64,000 bases of DNA from Caballeronia sp. SBC1. GTDB lineage: Bacteria > Pseudomonadota > Gammaproteobacteria > Burkholderiales > Burkholderiaceae. Each line of letters starts with the position of its first letter. Within the stretch, counting starts at the first letter, position 1. Positions 45,888-54,789 of the stretch are shown piece after piece. A program made the translations under genes and the position numbers. The notes under the pieces were generated by a model. The model was not told the origin of the DNA. It worked only from the letters and a program-made list of their open reading frames with translations, and did not search any database. The stretch spans positions 1,178,001-1,242,000 of the forward strand of contig NZ_CP049156.1 of NCBI RefSeq assembly GCF_011493005.1, in the 5' to 3' direction.

Positions 45888-48800
45888 CTATCCCTCTTGT
45901 GAGCCTTGAACGTCGCCACCCGGCGCCTCGGACTCGACGTTCGCCGTGACCTTCTCCCGTGTCATCGACTTCACCCGGCTTTGAATGAACCGCTGCCCCG
46001 ACACGACGATATAAAACGCCAGCGGCGTGAACACCAGCCCCAGCACGGTCGCCGTAATAGCGCCGCCGAATACGCCGGTCCCGATTGATCGCCGGCTCTC
46101 CGCCCCGGCGCCGCTCGACACGAGCAAGGGCACGACGCCCAGCAAAAACGCCGCCGATGTCATCACGATCGGGCGGAAGCGCGCACTCGCCGCTGCGACA
46201 ATTGCGTCCGGTAACGGCGCGCCATCGGCGTAGAGCGTGCGCGCGAACTGCACGATCAGGATCGCGTTTTTCGCCGATAACCCAATCACCGTGATCATCC
46301 CGACCTTGAAATAAACGTCGTTCGGCATGCCGCGCAGAAGCATTGCGATTACTGCGCCAATCACGCCCAGCGGTACGATCGTCAGCACCGCGAGCGGGAT
46401 GGTCCAGCTCTCGTAAAGCGCCGCGAGCGCCATGAACACGGCCAGCAGCGACAAGCCAATCAGTATTGGCGTCAGGCGAGCGGCACGAGTTTCTTCAAGC
46501 GCCGAGTCCGTCCAGTCGTAACCCACGCCCACCGGCAGCGCTTGCGCGAGCCGCTCCATTTCGGCCATCGCCGCGCCGGAACTCGTGCCGTTGGCCGGAC
46601 GGCCGCTGACATCGAGTGAAGGCGAACCGTTGTAGCGCGTAAGGACCGTCGGGCCGGTCGTCCAGTGCAGCGCCGCCACCGACGACAACGGCACCATCTG
46701 CCCCGCGGCGTTACGCACCGAGAGGTTCATCAGACTGTCTTCGGTCATGCGCGAGGGCGCGTCGGCGGCGACCATTACCCGGCGCATACGGCCGCCTGAC
46801 GGGAAGTCGTCGATATACGACGAGCCAAAGGTGTTCCCCAGCGCGTCGCCAATTTTGTCGAACGAAACGCCCAGCGCATAAGCCTTCGCGCGGTCAACGT
46901 CCAGCACGATGCGCGGCGCGTCCGGCAACGCTTCCGAGTGGACATCGGCGAAAGCGGGATTGTTGCGAGCCTGCTCGAAGAGTTGTTCGCGCGCGGCGCT
47001 CAAAGCCGCAATGCCAATTCCGCCGCGATCCTCCAGCCGCATCACAAACCCTTCCGAATGGCCCATGCCGGGCACCGACGGCGGCATCTGGGCAGCCACG
47101 TCGCCATCCATGATCTTCGAGAGCGAGCGGTTCAGCGTGTCACGCAGCGTGGCCGCGTCGGTATCGCGCGCTGCCCAGTCTTTCAAATCGACAAAACACA
47201 TGGCCACGTTCTGGCCGCTGCCCTGAAAACTCCAGCCGACCACCGTCGTCACATTCGCCACCGCTGGCTCGCGTTTCAGGATCGCTTCCGCCTGCTCGAC
47301 GACCGCGAGCGTGCGCGCCTGCGTGGCGCCCGCCGGCAACTGCACCATCACCTGAAGCTGCGCCTGGTCTTCCTGGGGCAAAAAGCCGCCCGGCATATGC
47401 AGATAAAGCGCCGCGCACGCGCCGGCCAGCACGAGATACACCGCGAACATGGGACCTGCGCGGCGCAGCACGCGCGCAACGAGCCCGCGATATCCCCGCG
47501 AGGTCCAGTCGAAGGCCGCCGTGAAGCCGAACGAACGGCCACTGGCCGCGTGTGAACCGTGTGATGCCCCGTGAGCGCCGTGCCGCACGGCGCTCCGCGG
47601 CGGCGCTTTCAGCAGGTTCGCGCACAGCGCCGGCGTCAGTGAAAGCGCCGTGAACGCGGACACGAGAATTGACGCGATCATCGCGACCGTGAACTGCCGG
47701 TAGATTCCGCCGACGCTGCCGGGGAAAAACGCCATCGGCACGAACACGGCCGTCAGCACGGCGGTAATACCGACGATCGCGCTGCCCATCTGCTGCATCG
47801 CCCGGCGCGTGGCCGCGCGTGGCGCGAGACCCTCTTCGCGCATCACGCGATCGACGTTCTCGACCACGACAATGGCATCGTCAACCAGGATCCCGATCGC
47901 CAGCACCATCGCGAACATGGTGAACACGTTAATCGACATGCCGAGCACATAAAGCGCCAGCAGCGCGCCGGTCAACGCGACCGGAATGACCACGGTGGGC
48001 ACCAATGCATAACGCAAGTCGCGCAGGAACAGCCACATGACCAGGAACACCAGCAGCACGGCTTCGAACAGCGTCAGCGCCACTTCGTGCAGCGCGACGT
48101 GGACGAACTTGGAACTGTCGAACGGAATCTCCACGGCCACGCCCGGCGGCAGGCTTCGCGACAGTTCCGCAAGCTTCGCGCGGATCGCAGCGGAGGTTTC
48201 CATCGCGTTGCCTTGCGGGGAGAGCCGGATGCCGACCGTTGCCGCCGGCTTGCCGTTCAGCCGCGAAAACGACGCGTAGCTGTCGCGGCCCAGCTCGACC
48301 CGCGCGACATCCTTCAGCCGAACGGCGGATCCATCCGTGCGCGCTTTCAGCACGATCTCGCCGAATTCGGCCGGCGAGATCAATTGCCCCCTGACAGTAA
48401 CTGACGCCGTCAATTGCTGACCGGTGACGAAGGGCACGTCGCCGAGCGTGCCGGCCGTAACCGTTGCGTTTTGCGCCGCGATGGCTTGCGTCACATCGGC
48501 GGCGGCCAGATTGAATTCGCGCAGTTTCATCGGATCGATCCAGACCCGCAGCGCTTCTCCAGCGTCCCACAATTCGGCTGAGCCAACGCCCGGTGCGCGC
48601 TTCAGATCGCGCAGCAAAGTGCGGTTGACGTAGTCACTTAATTCCACGGAATCGCGCTGGCCGTCAGTGGACGTGAGCGCGACGAGCATCAGGAACGTGC
48701 CGGTCGACTTGAAGACGCTGATGCCTTGCTGCACGACTTGCTGCGGCAGGCGCGACTCGATCTGCTTCATCCGGTTCTGGACATCGACCATGGCGATGTC

Positions 48801-49100
48801 CGGGTTGGTGCCCGCCGAAAACGTGGCTGCGATCTCGAGTTCGCCCAGGCTGTCGCTGGTGGTTTCGTAGTATTGCAAGCCTTCGGCGCCGTCCAGGCTT
48901 TCTTCGATCACGCTCGCGACGGTGTTATCCACGCTTTCCGGCGATGCACCCGGATACATCGCGTCAATCACAATGCGCGGCGGTGTCAGCCGCGGATATT
49001 GCGCGACCGGCAGAAAGGGGGTGACCAGTCCACCTGCCACAAAAATGGCCAGGGCAACAATCCACGCAAAAACCGGACGATCGATGAAAAAAGACGGCAC
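45888..49100 (-). CDS. RND-family multidrug efflux permease, orphan
   Basis: 1070 residues, the AcrB/MexB-type inner-membrane permease. Twelve membrane helices in two repeats; the proton-relay pair D407-D408 sits in GILVDDAIVVVENVDRVMRE, same numbers as AcrB. PN1 and PN2 motifs include PGASPESVDNTVASVIEESL and PSFFIDRPVFAWIVALAI. The second half has FLPQEDQAQLQVMVQLPAG and LIVQFARTLYADG. It would extrude lipophilic drugs with proton influx as a trimer. The usual adjacent membrane-fusion protein and outer-membrane channel genes are missing on both sides, so it must borrow partners encoded elsewhere. The C-terminal end has an extra acidic tail after the last helix. Confidence 0.94.
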   Translation of the reverse strand: MPSFFIDRPVFAWIVALAIFVAGGLVTPFLPVAQYPRLTPPRIVIDAMYPGASPESVDNTVASVIEESLDGAEGLQYYETTSDSLGELEIAATFSAGTNPDIAMVDVQNRMKQIESRLPQQVVQQGISVFKSTGTFLMLVALTSTDGQRDSVELSDYVNRTLLRDLKRAPGVGSAELWDAGEALRVWIDPMKLREFNLAAADVTQAIAAQNATVTAGTLGDVPFVTGQQLTASVTVRGQLISPAEFGEIVLKARTDGSAVRLKDVARVELGRDSYASFSRLNGKPAATVGIRLSPQGNAMETSAAIRAKLAELSRSLPPGVAVEIPFDSSKFVHVALHEVALTLFEAVLLVFLVMWLFLRDLRYALVPTVVIPVALTGALLALYVLGMSINVFTMFAMVLAIGILVDDAIVVVENVDRVMREEGLAPRAATRRAMQQMGSAIVGITAVLTAVFVPMAFFPGSVGGIYRQFTVAMIASILVSAFTALSLTPALCANLLKAPPRSAVRHGAHGASHGSHAASGRSFGFTAAFDWTSRGYRGLVARVLRRAGPMFAVYLVLAGACAALYLHMPGGFLPQEDQAQLQVMVQLPAGATQARTLAVVEQAEAILKREPAVANVTTVVGWSFQGSGQNVAMCFVDLKDWAARDTDAATLRDTLNRSLSKIMDGDVAAQMPPSVPGMGHSEGFVMRLEDRGGIGIAALSAAREQLFEQARNNPAFADVHSEALPDAPRIVLDVDRAKAYALGVSFDKIGDALGNTFGSSYIDDFPSGGRMRRVMVAADAPSRMTEDSLMNLSVRNAAGQMVPLSSVAALHWTTGPTVLTRYNGSPSLDVSGRPANGTSSGAAMAEMERLAQALPVGVGYDWTDSALEETRAARLTPILIGLSLLAVFMALAALYESWTIPLAVLTIVPLGVIGAVIAMLLRGMPNDVYFKVGMITVIGLSAKNAILIVQFARTLYADGAPLPDAIVAAASARFRPIVMTSAAFLLGVVPLLVSSGAGAESRRSIGTGVFGGAITATVLGLVFTPLAFYIVVSGQRFIQSRVKSMTREKVTANVESEAPGGDVQGSQEG

Positions 49101-49474
49101 GCGGGTCCTGACGATTCAATGAGGTTTATTGAAGGCTACCGGGATTTACCGATCGTGATCGGGAGTCGTTGCGGCAGGGATGCCACGCCATTCGCGCCGC
49201 GACCGCCAGCCACAAATTATTCGGAATTGCGCCAATCGCGTGCGCGAAACGTTGCGTCAAGATCGTTACGCCGCATAAGCGAGCTTTGAAACTTGGAGAC
49301 GATGGCTTTCGTGTTGGCTTTTCGTCCAAGCCTCAGCGGAGTGATCTTAAAAACATAAAATAATTGTGTCCAGTTTTATTAAGCAGCGGCTTTTTTTAGA
49401 ACACGTTTTTCAATGAAAATCTCGCTGGACGCGGTAATTTTCATCGTTATCTAATATTGCAAGAGGATGGGATT
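49101..49474. other. Intergenic region; the 3' half is AT-rich
   Basis: 374 bp. The first 200 bp, next to the RND gene, have ordinary composition and should contain its promoter. From about 49330 the sequence is markedly AT-rich (TAAAATAATTG, TTTTTTTAG), unlike the rest of the window. No gene seen. Confidence 0.45.
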
Positions 49475-49567
49475 ATGCTTTTAAGGCATGGGCTATTATT
49501 AAATGTGATATTCAACAACGCCCTTTACGGACGATCGGATTCAGAGCGAATCAATCTGGAAAATTGA
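49475..49567 (+). CDS. Possible 30-residue microprotein ahead of a strong hairpin
   Basis: ATG at 49475 is preceded by AGAGGA at a workable distance. The peptide MLLRHGLLLNVIFNNALYGR continues SDSERINLEN and stops at 49567. The start half is hydrophobic, the end polar. The stop codon directly abuts a 14-bp-stem hairpin (49568-49601). No homologue recognised. A short ORF followed by a hairpin also fits a small RNA that happens to contain an ORF. Confidence 0.35.
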   Translation: MLLRHGLLLNVIFNNALYGRSDSERINLEN

Positions 49568-49601
49568 GCGTTGACAGGCCGTTCGGGCGGCCTGTCGACG
49601 C
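49568..49601. terminator. Strong hairpin between two small convergent ORFs
   Basis: GCGTTGACAGGCCG (49568-49581) and CGGCCTGTCGACGC (49588-49601) pair over 14 bp with one G:U wobble and a TTCGGG loop. No long T-run on either side. It could end the micro-ORF transcript (+) and that of the small gene at 49624-49845 (-), or be part of a small RNA. Confidence 0.6.
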
Positions 49602-49623
49602 TTGCCCGGTCATCGGTCAGTCA

Positions 49624-49845
49624 TCAACCAAAGCGGGAGGTCTTGCTCGAAGCGGTTTGTTCAAGCATCGAGATGGCCGCATCTATATGGCCTATGCGTT
49701 TGCGTTGCGCCGGCATGAGGCTCATCGACAATACAGAATCAACACGTTTTCGCCAATAGGATAAAGACAACCCGTGACTTGATGCAATCCGGTTGATTAT
49801 CTGTTCCAGATGCGCAATGTCGGTCTCTATGAGTACATGATTCAT
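49624..49845 (-). CDS. Small hypothetical protein
   Basis: 73 residues from the ATG at 49845 (MNHVLIETDIAHLEQIINRI); the frame is open 8 codons further. A CGGGGA element lies in weak Shine-Dalgarno position. The sequence looks like three amphipathic helices: ETDIAHLEQIINRIASSHG, YWRKRVDSVLSMSLMPAQ and KRIGHIDAAISMLEQTAS. Residue mix is natural for a protein, unlike shadow frames nearby. No family recognised. It lies in the AT-richer patch and ends just before a strong hairpin. Confidence 0.45.
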   Translation of the reverse strand: MNHVLIETDIAHLEQIINRIASSHGLSLSYWRKRVDSVLSMSLMPAQRKRIGHIDAAISMLEQTASSKTSRFG

Positions 49846-50076
49846 GGTGTTCCCCGCTAGCGCCGTCATTTTTGCGGTCGCTGGTTATTGCCATCCGGTT
49901 CAACGCGGTTATATGCATTGTAAAAGGCAGTACGGCATGGCATTTTCATCAAAATCCGGCCCTGACAAGTTGAGCAAGGCCGCTTCGCCGTTGCACTGGT
50001 CAATGCCCGGCTTGCAGGGCTCTCAGCATAAGTCGTGCCACACTCCGTTGCGCTCCGGGGAAACGCTACCGGTCCT

Positions 50077-50409
50077 TCACTGGCAACGTTTGGCAGGCGA
50101 CAGGAAGTAGCCGCAAAGCGATGAGGGGCGGCGATGCACACGATCGCTGTTACGACGTAACGCGTGCGGCGTTATGTTCCTTCGTGTCGATGAACGGGAA
50201 TTGATCTGACGCAAGCGATAAACTGACCGAGCGTTCTGATCGGTATTGATGCGCGAGTTACGAATATAATCGTCGTGGCATTTTTCGATAAAATCTACCG
50301 AATTTGTCATTGATCGTTCGATATCAATAATCGTTGGTGCCGAATTGAGCGGCGGCGTTTTGCAATGCTTGGTAAATGCCTGCAGAATTAAAACAAACTG
50401 ATTAATCAA
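50077..50409 (-). CDS. Doubtful small ORF in the low-GC patch
   Basis: 110 residues if it starts at the TTG at 50409, which has GGAGG 7 bp upstream; an ATG at 50445 in the same frame has no good site. The first 70 residues look protein-like (INQFVLILQAFTKHCKT, PTIIDIERSMTNSVDFIEKC, DDYIRNSRIN); the last 45 are Arg/Ser-rich and resemble a shadow frame. It may be a remnant of a real gene or nothing. No family recognised. Confidence 0.22.
   Translation of the reverse strand: MINQFVLILQAFTKHCKTPPLNSAPTIIDIERSMTNSVDFIEKCHDDYIRNSRINTDQNARSVYRLRQINSRSSTRRNITPHALRRNSDRVHRRPSSLCGYFLSPAKRCQ
50149..50161. promoter_or_regulatory. 13-bp palindrome GTTACG-A-CGTAAC
   Basis: Perfect 6-bp arms around one base, in the low-GC region about 430 bp upstream of the chemosensory kinase gene. 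Could be an operator; no regulator gene is adjacent. Confidence 0.28.
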
Positions 50410-50592
50410 GAATTTTCCTCCGCAGGGACCGATAAGGATTAACATCGTTGAAACAAAGTGGAAAAGGATAACGTCGTTGTTACCTGTTTCTATCTAGCGA
50501 GGCGGAAGGATACGCGGCGCGGATGGCTGAGGAAGCAGGCTTGCAAAGTGCTTTTAACCGGGCGGTTTGCAAGTGCCAGGGAGGAGCCTCCA

Positions 50593-53500
50593 ATGGCCAA
50601 TAAAAGGCGGCCCGGCGCCAGGATCGTTTCGTCGTCGGACCCCTCGCCGAGTCCCCATTCCGTCGACTTCCCGATTGTCGGAATCGGTGCGTCGGCGGGC
50701 GGAATCCAGGCGCTGATGCGTCTGCTCCAGGGCATGCCGGCGGACGGCGGCATGGCGTTCGTCGCCGTGCTGCATATATCTCCGAATCACGCGAGCCATG
50801 TCGACGAAGTGCTGCAACGCTCGGTCTCCATGCCGGTCGTGCAGGTCTTCGGTACTACGCCGATCGAAAAGAACACGGTCTACCTGATTTCACCGTCGAA
50901 CGATTTATCGATCGCGGATGGTTGTCTTCATGTCGCCCCGAGCGATCCGTCGCGACGCCGGCCGGTCGCGATCGACCTGTTCTTCCGGAGTCTGGCGGAC
51001 GCCCACCGGGCACGCTCGATCAGCATCATTCTCTCGGGAATGGGCAGCGACGGGGCAATGGGCATTGCGCGGATCAAGGAGCAGAACGGCATAAACATCG
51101 TGCAGGACCCGACCGACGCGGAGTTCGATGAGATGCCGCGCAATGCGCTGGCAACCGGGTTCGTCGATATCGTGCTGTCCGTCGAGCGGATGCCCGCCCG
51201 CCTGATCGAGCTGCGCGACAACGCCCGTGCGATGAAAATGCTGCATGCCGTCGATGACCCTCCGCGAGCCGAATCTGGCATTGAATCCGGCATCGCGCCG
51301 TCCGTTTCGAACATCGACGCCGACGCGGACGTGCTCAACGCATTGCTGACCATCCTGCGCATCCGCACCGGCCATGACTTCCGGCACTACACACGCGGCA
51401 CGGTGATGCGGCGCATTGAACGGCGGCTGCAGGTGAATGGCGTAGCCGATCTGGCCGGGTATAAGCGGTTTATCGAAGCGCATCCTGAAGAGACGACCGC
51501 GCTCCTGAAGGACATGCTGATCGGCGTGACGAATTTTTTCCGCGACCGCAAATCGTTCGATGCTTTCGAACAACTCGTGGTGGCGAACCTGTTCAAAAGA
51601 CGCTCGCTCGACGAACCCGTGCGCGCGTGGTCGGCGGGGTGCTCGACGGGGGAAGAAGCGTATTCGCTGGCGATGCTGCTGATCGAGCATGGGCCGGCCG
51701 AAGGCAAGTTTCCACTGATCCAGGTGTTTGCTACGGATGTCGACGCGAGTGCGATCGATACGGCGCGCGCGGGCGTTTATGCGGGATCGATCGTGGCAGA
51801 CGTCTCGCCGGAGCGGCTGAGCCGGTTTTTTGTGAAGCCGGGCGGCCGTTACCAGGTGAGCAAGGAGCTGCGCCAGAAGGTGGTGTTTGCTGTCCACAAT
51901 ATGCTGAGCGATCCGCCATTTTCGGGGATGGACCTGATCTCATGTCGCAACCTGCTCGTCTACCTCGACAGAACGGTGCAGCGCCAGGTGCTTGAGATGT
52001 TTCACTTTGCGCTGCGGCCGGGCGGGTTCCTGTTTCTCGGCGCCGCGGAATCGACCGAGATTGCGAGCGACCTGTTCGGGCAAGTGGACAAGCGCAACTG
52101 CATTTACCAGTCGAAGCGCCTTGGCACGCGCGCTGTACCGCCGCTGCCGCTGATCCGCTCCGTGCCTTTCGATGTCCCCAGACGACCCGGTCTGGGGCAC
52201 GATGCGCCCGTTTCACTAGCGACGCTGCGTCAGCGCGTGTTCGAACGTTATGCGCCGGCTAACGTCACCGTGGATCGTGATGGCGTGATCCTGCATATGT
52301 CCGATCGCGCCGGGCGTTTCCTGCAGTATGTCAGCGGCGAGCCTTCGCGCAATCTGCTCACACTCGTCAACCCGGAGCTGCGCGCGGAGTTGCGGACCGC
52401 GCTGCATGGCGTGTTGCGCGGCGGTGAGAGTGTTGTGTCGCAGCGCGTGCGCTTTTCTCGGGGTGAAAAGCAGTCGTTCGTCAATATCTCGGTTCGGCCG
52501 TTCAAGGACGACGCCAGCGGGCACGACGTGATCGTCGTATTCTTCGACGAAATCGAGGACGAGACAGCCGTGCAGCAGGGTGCACCCGTGCGGGACTTTT
52601 CCACTGATTCTGTGAAACTCGTCGATCTGGAACAGGACCTGTATCGCACGCAGACGCAGATGGACACGTTGACGGAAGACGCGAACGTGTTCTCCGAGGA
52701 GTTGATGGCGTCGAATGAAGAATTGCAGGCGATCAACGAAGAGCTGCGCTCGACCAGCGAGGAACTGGAAGCGGGCAAGGCAGAGTTGCAGTCGGTTAAT
52801 GCAGAGCTGGTGACGGTGAATCTTGAACTCACGGATACCGTCGCCGAAACGACCAAGGCGAACGATGACCTGCGCAACCTGATCTCGTCCACCGGCATTC
52901 CGACGGTGTTCGTCGACCGCGAGATGCGCATCAAGCGATACACGCCGCCGGCGGTCGCGCTCTTCAAGCTGATCCCGTCGGACATCGGGCGGCCGTTGCT
53001 GGATCTGACGCATCGGCTCGACTATCCGCAAATGGCTGCCGATGCGCGCGCGGCCTTCGACACGCTCACGCTCACCGAGCGCGAGATCCGCACGGATCGC
53101 GGCGACTGGTTCCTTGCGCGGGTGCTGCCGTATCGCACGGCAGACGATCAGATTGACGGCGCGGTCATCACGCTGATCGACATCACGGCTCGCCGGACGG
53201 CCGAAGCGGCGGCCCGCAGCAGTGAAGAACGCCTGCGGCTGGCGGTCGCCACCACGAACGACTACGCGATCATCGTGCTGGACATGGACGGATTGATTGT
53301 CACGTGGAACGGCGGTGCGCAACGCATCTTTGGCTATACCGAACGCGAAGTGCAAGGCCAGCCGCTTGATCTCATCTTTCTTCCCGATGATCGTAAAGCG
53401 CATGTGCCCTTGCTTGAACGGCAACGCGCCACTCAGGCCGGCCGTGCCGAAGACGAGCGCTGGCACGTGCGCGCCGACGGCACCGAAATCTATTGCAGCG

Positions 53501-54753
53501 GTGTCACTACGCCGATCGAATCCGATCAGTTCCGCGGTTACGCGAAGATTGCTCGCGATGTCACCAACAAGGCCAGCATCGAGAGCCAGAAGCAACTCGC
53601 ACTCGCGCTCGAACGTGCAATCCGTGCGCAGTCCGAAGCGGCGGACCGGGTGAAGGACGAGTTCTTTTCCGTGCTGTCGCATGAGCTCAAGAATCCGCTC
53701 AACCTGATTCACGTGAAGGCCGAATTGCTCACGCGCATACCCGATGTGCGAGACATATCAAGCGTTCAGGACGCTGCGGATGCTATCCAGCGCGCGGTCG
53801 TGGGACAGGCCAGGATCATTGATGACTCGCTCGACCTGTCGCGTGTGCGCACCGGCAGGCTCGCGCTCAGGTTCGCGCCGGTTGAGGTCGCGTCCTTGCT
53901 GCAGGCGGTCGCGGCTGCGAGCGCGGCGGATGCGCAGGCGGGGGATATCGAGTTGTCCATAGCGGGCACCAATGCCGCGGTGATGATTCATGCCGATGCC
54001 GAGCGCGTCGAGCAGATGGTCTGGAATCTCGTGCGCAACGCGCTGAAATTCACGCCGTGTGGGGGGCGGGTGCGGATCGCGTTATCGCGGCAAGACGGGT
54101 TTGTTTGTGTCGAGGTGGCGGACACGGGGCAGGGCATCGCTCCCGCTTTCCTGCCCCGTATCTTCGAAATGTTCAGCCAGGCCGATGGCGGTGGCTGGCG
54201 TGATCGAGGCGGCCTTGGGATCGGGCTGTCGCTTGTGAAGCAATTTGCGGAGTTGCACGGCGGGCGAATTGAAGCCGAGTCGGCGGGGCCGGGGCAAGGG
54301 GCGACCTTCCGGCTGTGGCTGCCGGAAAACGCGCCGTCGGCGCCGGTGGAAACACCACGTGAATGCGTCGATCGGAGCATCTTGAAGGGGTTGCGCGTGT
54401 TGCTTGTCGATGACTCTATCGACGCGCTAGAGGCGTTTCGTACGCTGCTTGAAATGGAGGGCGCGCAGGTGCGTGCCGAGCCGAGCGCCGAGCAGGCACT
54501 TGAAGCGGCGACGCAGCAGGAGTTCGATGTGGTGCTGTCCGATATCGGCATGCCGGCCATGACCGGCTACGAGATGATCCGGCAGATGCGAAAGACGCCG
54601 CGGACCGCGCGATTGCCTGCGCTGGCGCTCACCGGGTTTGGCCGTGAACAGGATGTCACCCGGGCGCTCGATGCCGGGTTTAATGGTCATTTGAGCAAGC
54701 CGGTATCGCTGAAGGGGTTGGTCGCGGCGATTGACCGGAGTTTGCGGAGGTGA
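50593..54753 (+). CDS. CheB-CheR-PAS-histidine kinase-receiver fusion protein
   Basis: 1386 residues from the ATG at 50593 with GGGAGGAG upstream. Domains in order: CheB methylesterase (about 25-210; S34, H61, D153 form the catalytic triad in GIGASAGG, LHISPNH and GMGSDGAMG); CheR methyltransferase (about 245-505; SAM site SAGCSTGEEAYSLAM, then SCRNLLVYL); a PAS-like segment (545-650); a coiled coil (about 675-765, rich in EELQAINEEL repeats); two PAS domains (about 765-870 and 880-995); HisKA with H1030 (FFSVLSHELKNPLNLI); HATPase with DTGQGIAP and GGLGIGLSLVK; receiver with D1273-D1274, phospho-acceptor D1317 and K1369. No membrane helix, so it is cytoplasmic. No chemotaxis or flagellar genes are nearby. 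Confidence 0.93.
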   Translation: MANKRRPGARIVSSSDPSPSPHSVDFPIVGIGASAGGIQALMRLLQGMPADGGMAFVAVLHISPNHASHVDEVLQRSVSMPVVQVFGTTPIEKNTVYLISPSNDLSIADGCLHVAPSDPSRRRPVAIDLFFRSLADAHRARSISIILSGMGSDGAMGIARIKEQNGINIVQDPTDAEFDEMPRNALATGFVDIVLSVERMPARLIELRDNARAMKMLHAVDDPPRAESGIESGIAPSVSNIDADADVLNALLTILRIRTGHDFRHYTRGTVMRRIERRLQVNGVADLAGYKRFIEAHPEETTALLKDMLIGVTNFFRDRKSFDAFEQLVVANLFKRRSLDEPVRAWSAGCSTGEEAYSLAMLLIEHGPAEGKFPLIQVFATDVDASAIDTARAGVYAGSIVADVSPERLSRFFVKPGGRYQVSKELRQKVVFAVHNMLSDPPFSGMDLISCRNLLVYLDRTVQRQVLEMFHFALRPGGFLFLGAAESTEIASDLFGQVDKRNCIYQSKRLGTRAVPPLPLIRSVPFDVPRRPGLGHDAPVSLATLRQRVFERYAPANVTVDRDGVILHMSDRAGRFLQYVSGEPSRNLLTLVNPELRAELRTALHGVLRGGESVVSQRVRFSRGEKQSFVNISVRPFKDDASGHDVIVVFFDEIEDETAVQQGAPVRDFSTDSVKLVDLEQDLYRTQTQMDTLTEDANVFSEELMASNEELQAINEELRSTSEELEAGKAELQSVNAELVTVNLELTDTVAETTKANDDLRNLISSTGIPTVFVDREMRIKRYTPPAVALFKLIPSDIGRPLLDLTHRLDYPQMAADARAAFDTLTLTEREIRTDRGDWFLARVLPYRTADDQIDGAVITLIDITARRTAEAAARSSEERLRLAVATTNDYAIIVLDMDGLIVTWNGGAQRIFGYTEREVQGQPLDLIFLPDDRKAHVPLLERQRATQAGRAEDERWHVRADGTEIYCSGVTTPIESDQFRGYAKIARDVTNKASIESQKQLALALERAIRAQSEAADRVKDEFFSVLSHELKNPLNLIHVKAELLTRIPDVRDISSVQDAADAIQRAVVGQARIIDDSLDLSRVRTGRLALRFAPVEVASLLQAVAAASAADAQAGDIELSIAGTNAAVMIHADAERVEQMVWNLVRNALKFTPCGGRVRIALSRQDGFVCVEVADTGQGIAPAFLPRIFEMFSQADGGGWRDRGGLGIGLSLVKQFAELHGGRIEAESAGPGQGATFRLWLPENAPSAPVETPRECVDRSILKGLRVLLVDDSIDALEAFRTLLEMEGAQVRAEPSAEQALEAATQQEFDVVLSDIGMPAMTGYEMIRQMRKTPRTARLPALALTGFGREQDVTRALDAGFNGHLSKPVSLKGLVAAIDRSLRR

Positions 54754-54789
54754 GGGGATAGGCGAAGATAGGTGCTACACGCCGAGTCC

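Larger units (their letters stand above)
49846..50592. other. Low-GC intergenic region upstream of the chemosensory kinase
   Basis: 747 bp. The last 350 bp are AT-rich. One weak minus-strand candidate gene is listed separately (50077-50409). A 13-bp palindrome lies at 50149-50161. The promoter of the large kinase gene is expected between 50410 and 50592. Plus-strand frames look like shadows. Confidence 0.42.

Noticed and set aside
49866..50141. 91-codon minus-strand frame in the low-GC region
   Set aside because: Irregular composition with many Cys, Pro and Arg, no ribosome-binding site and no domain.
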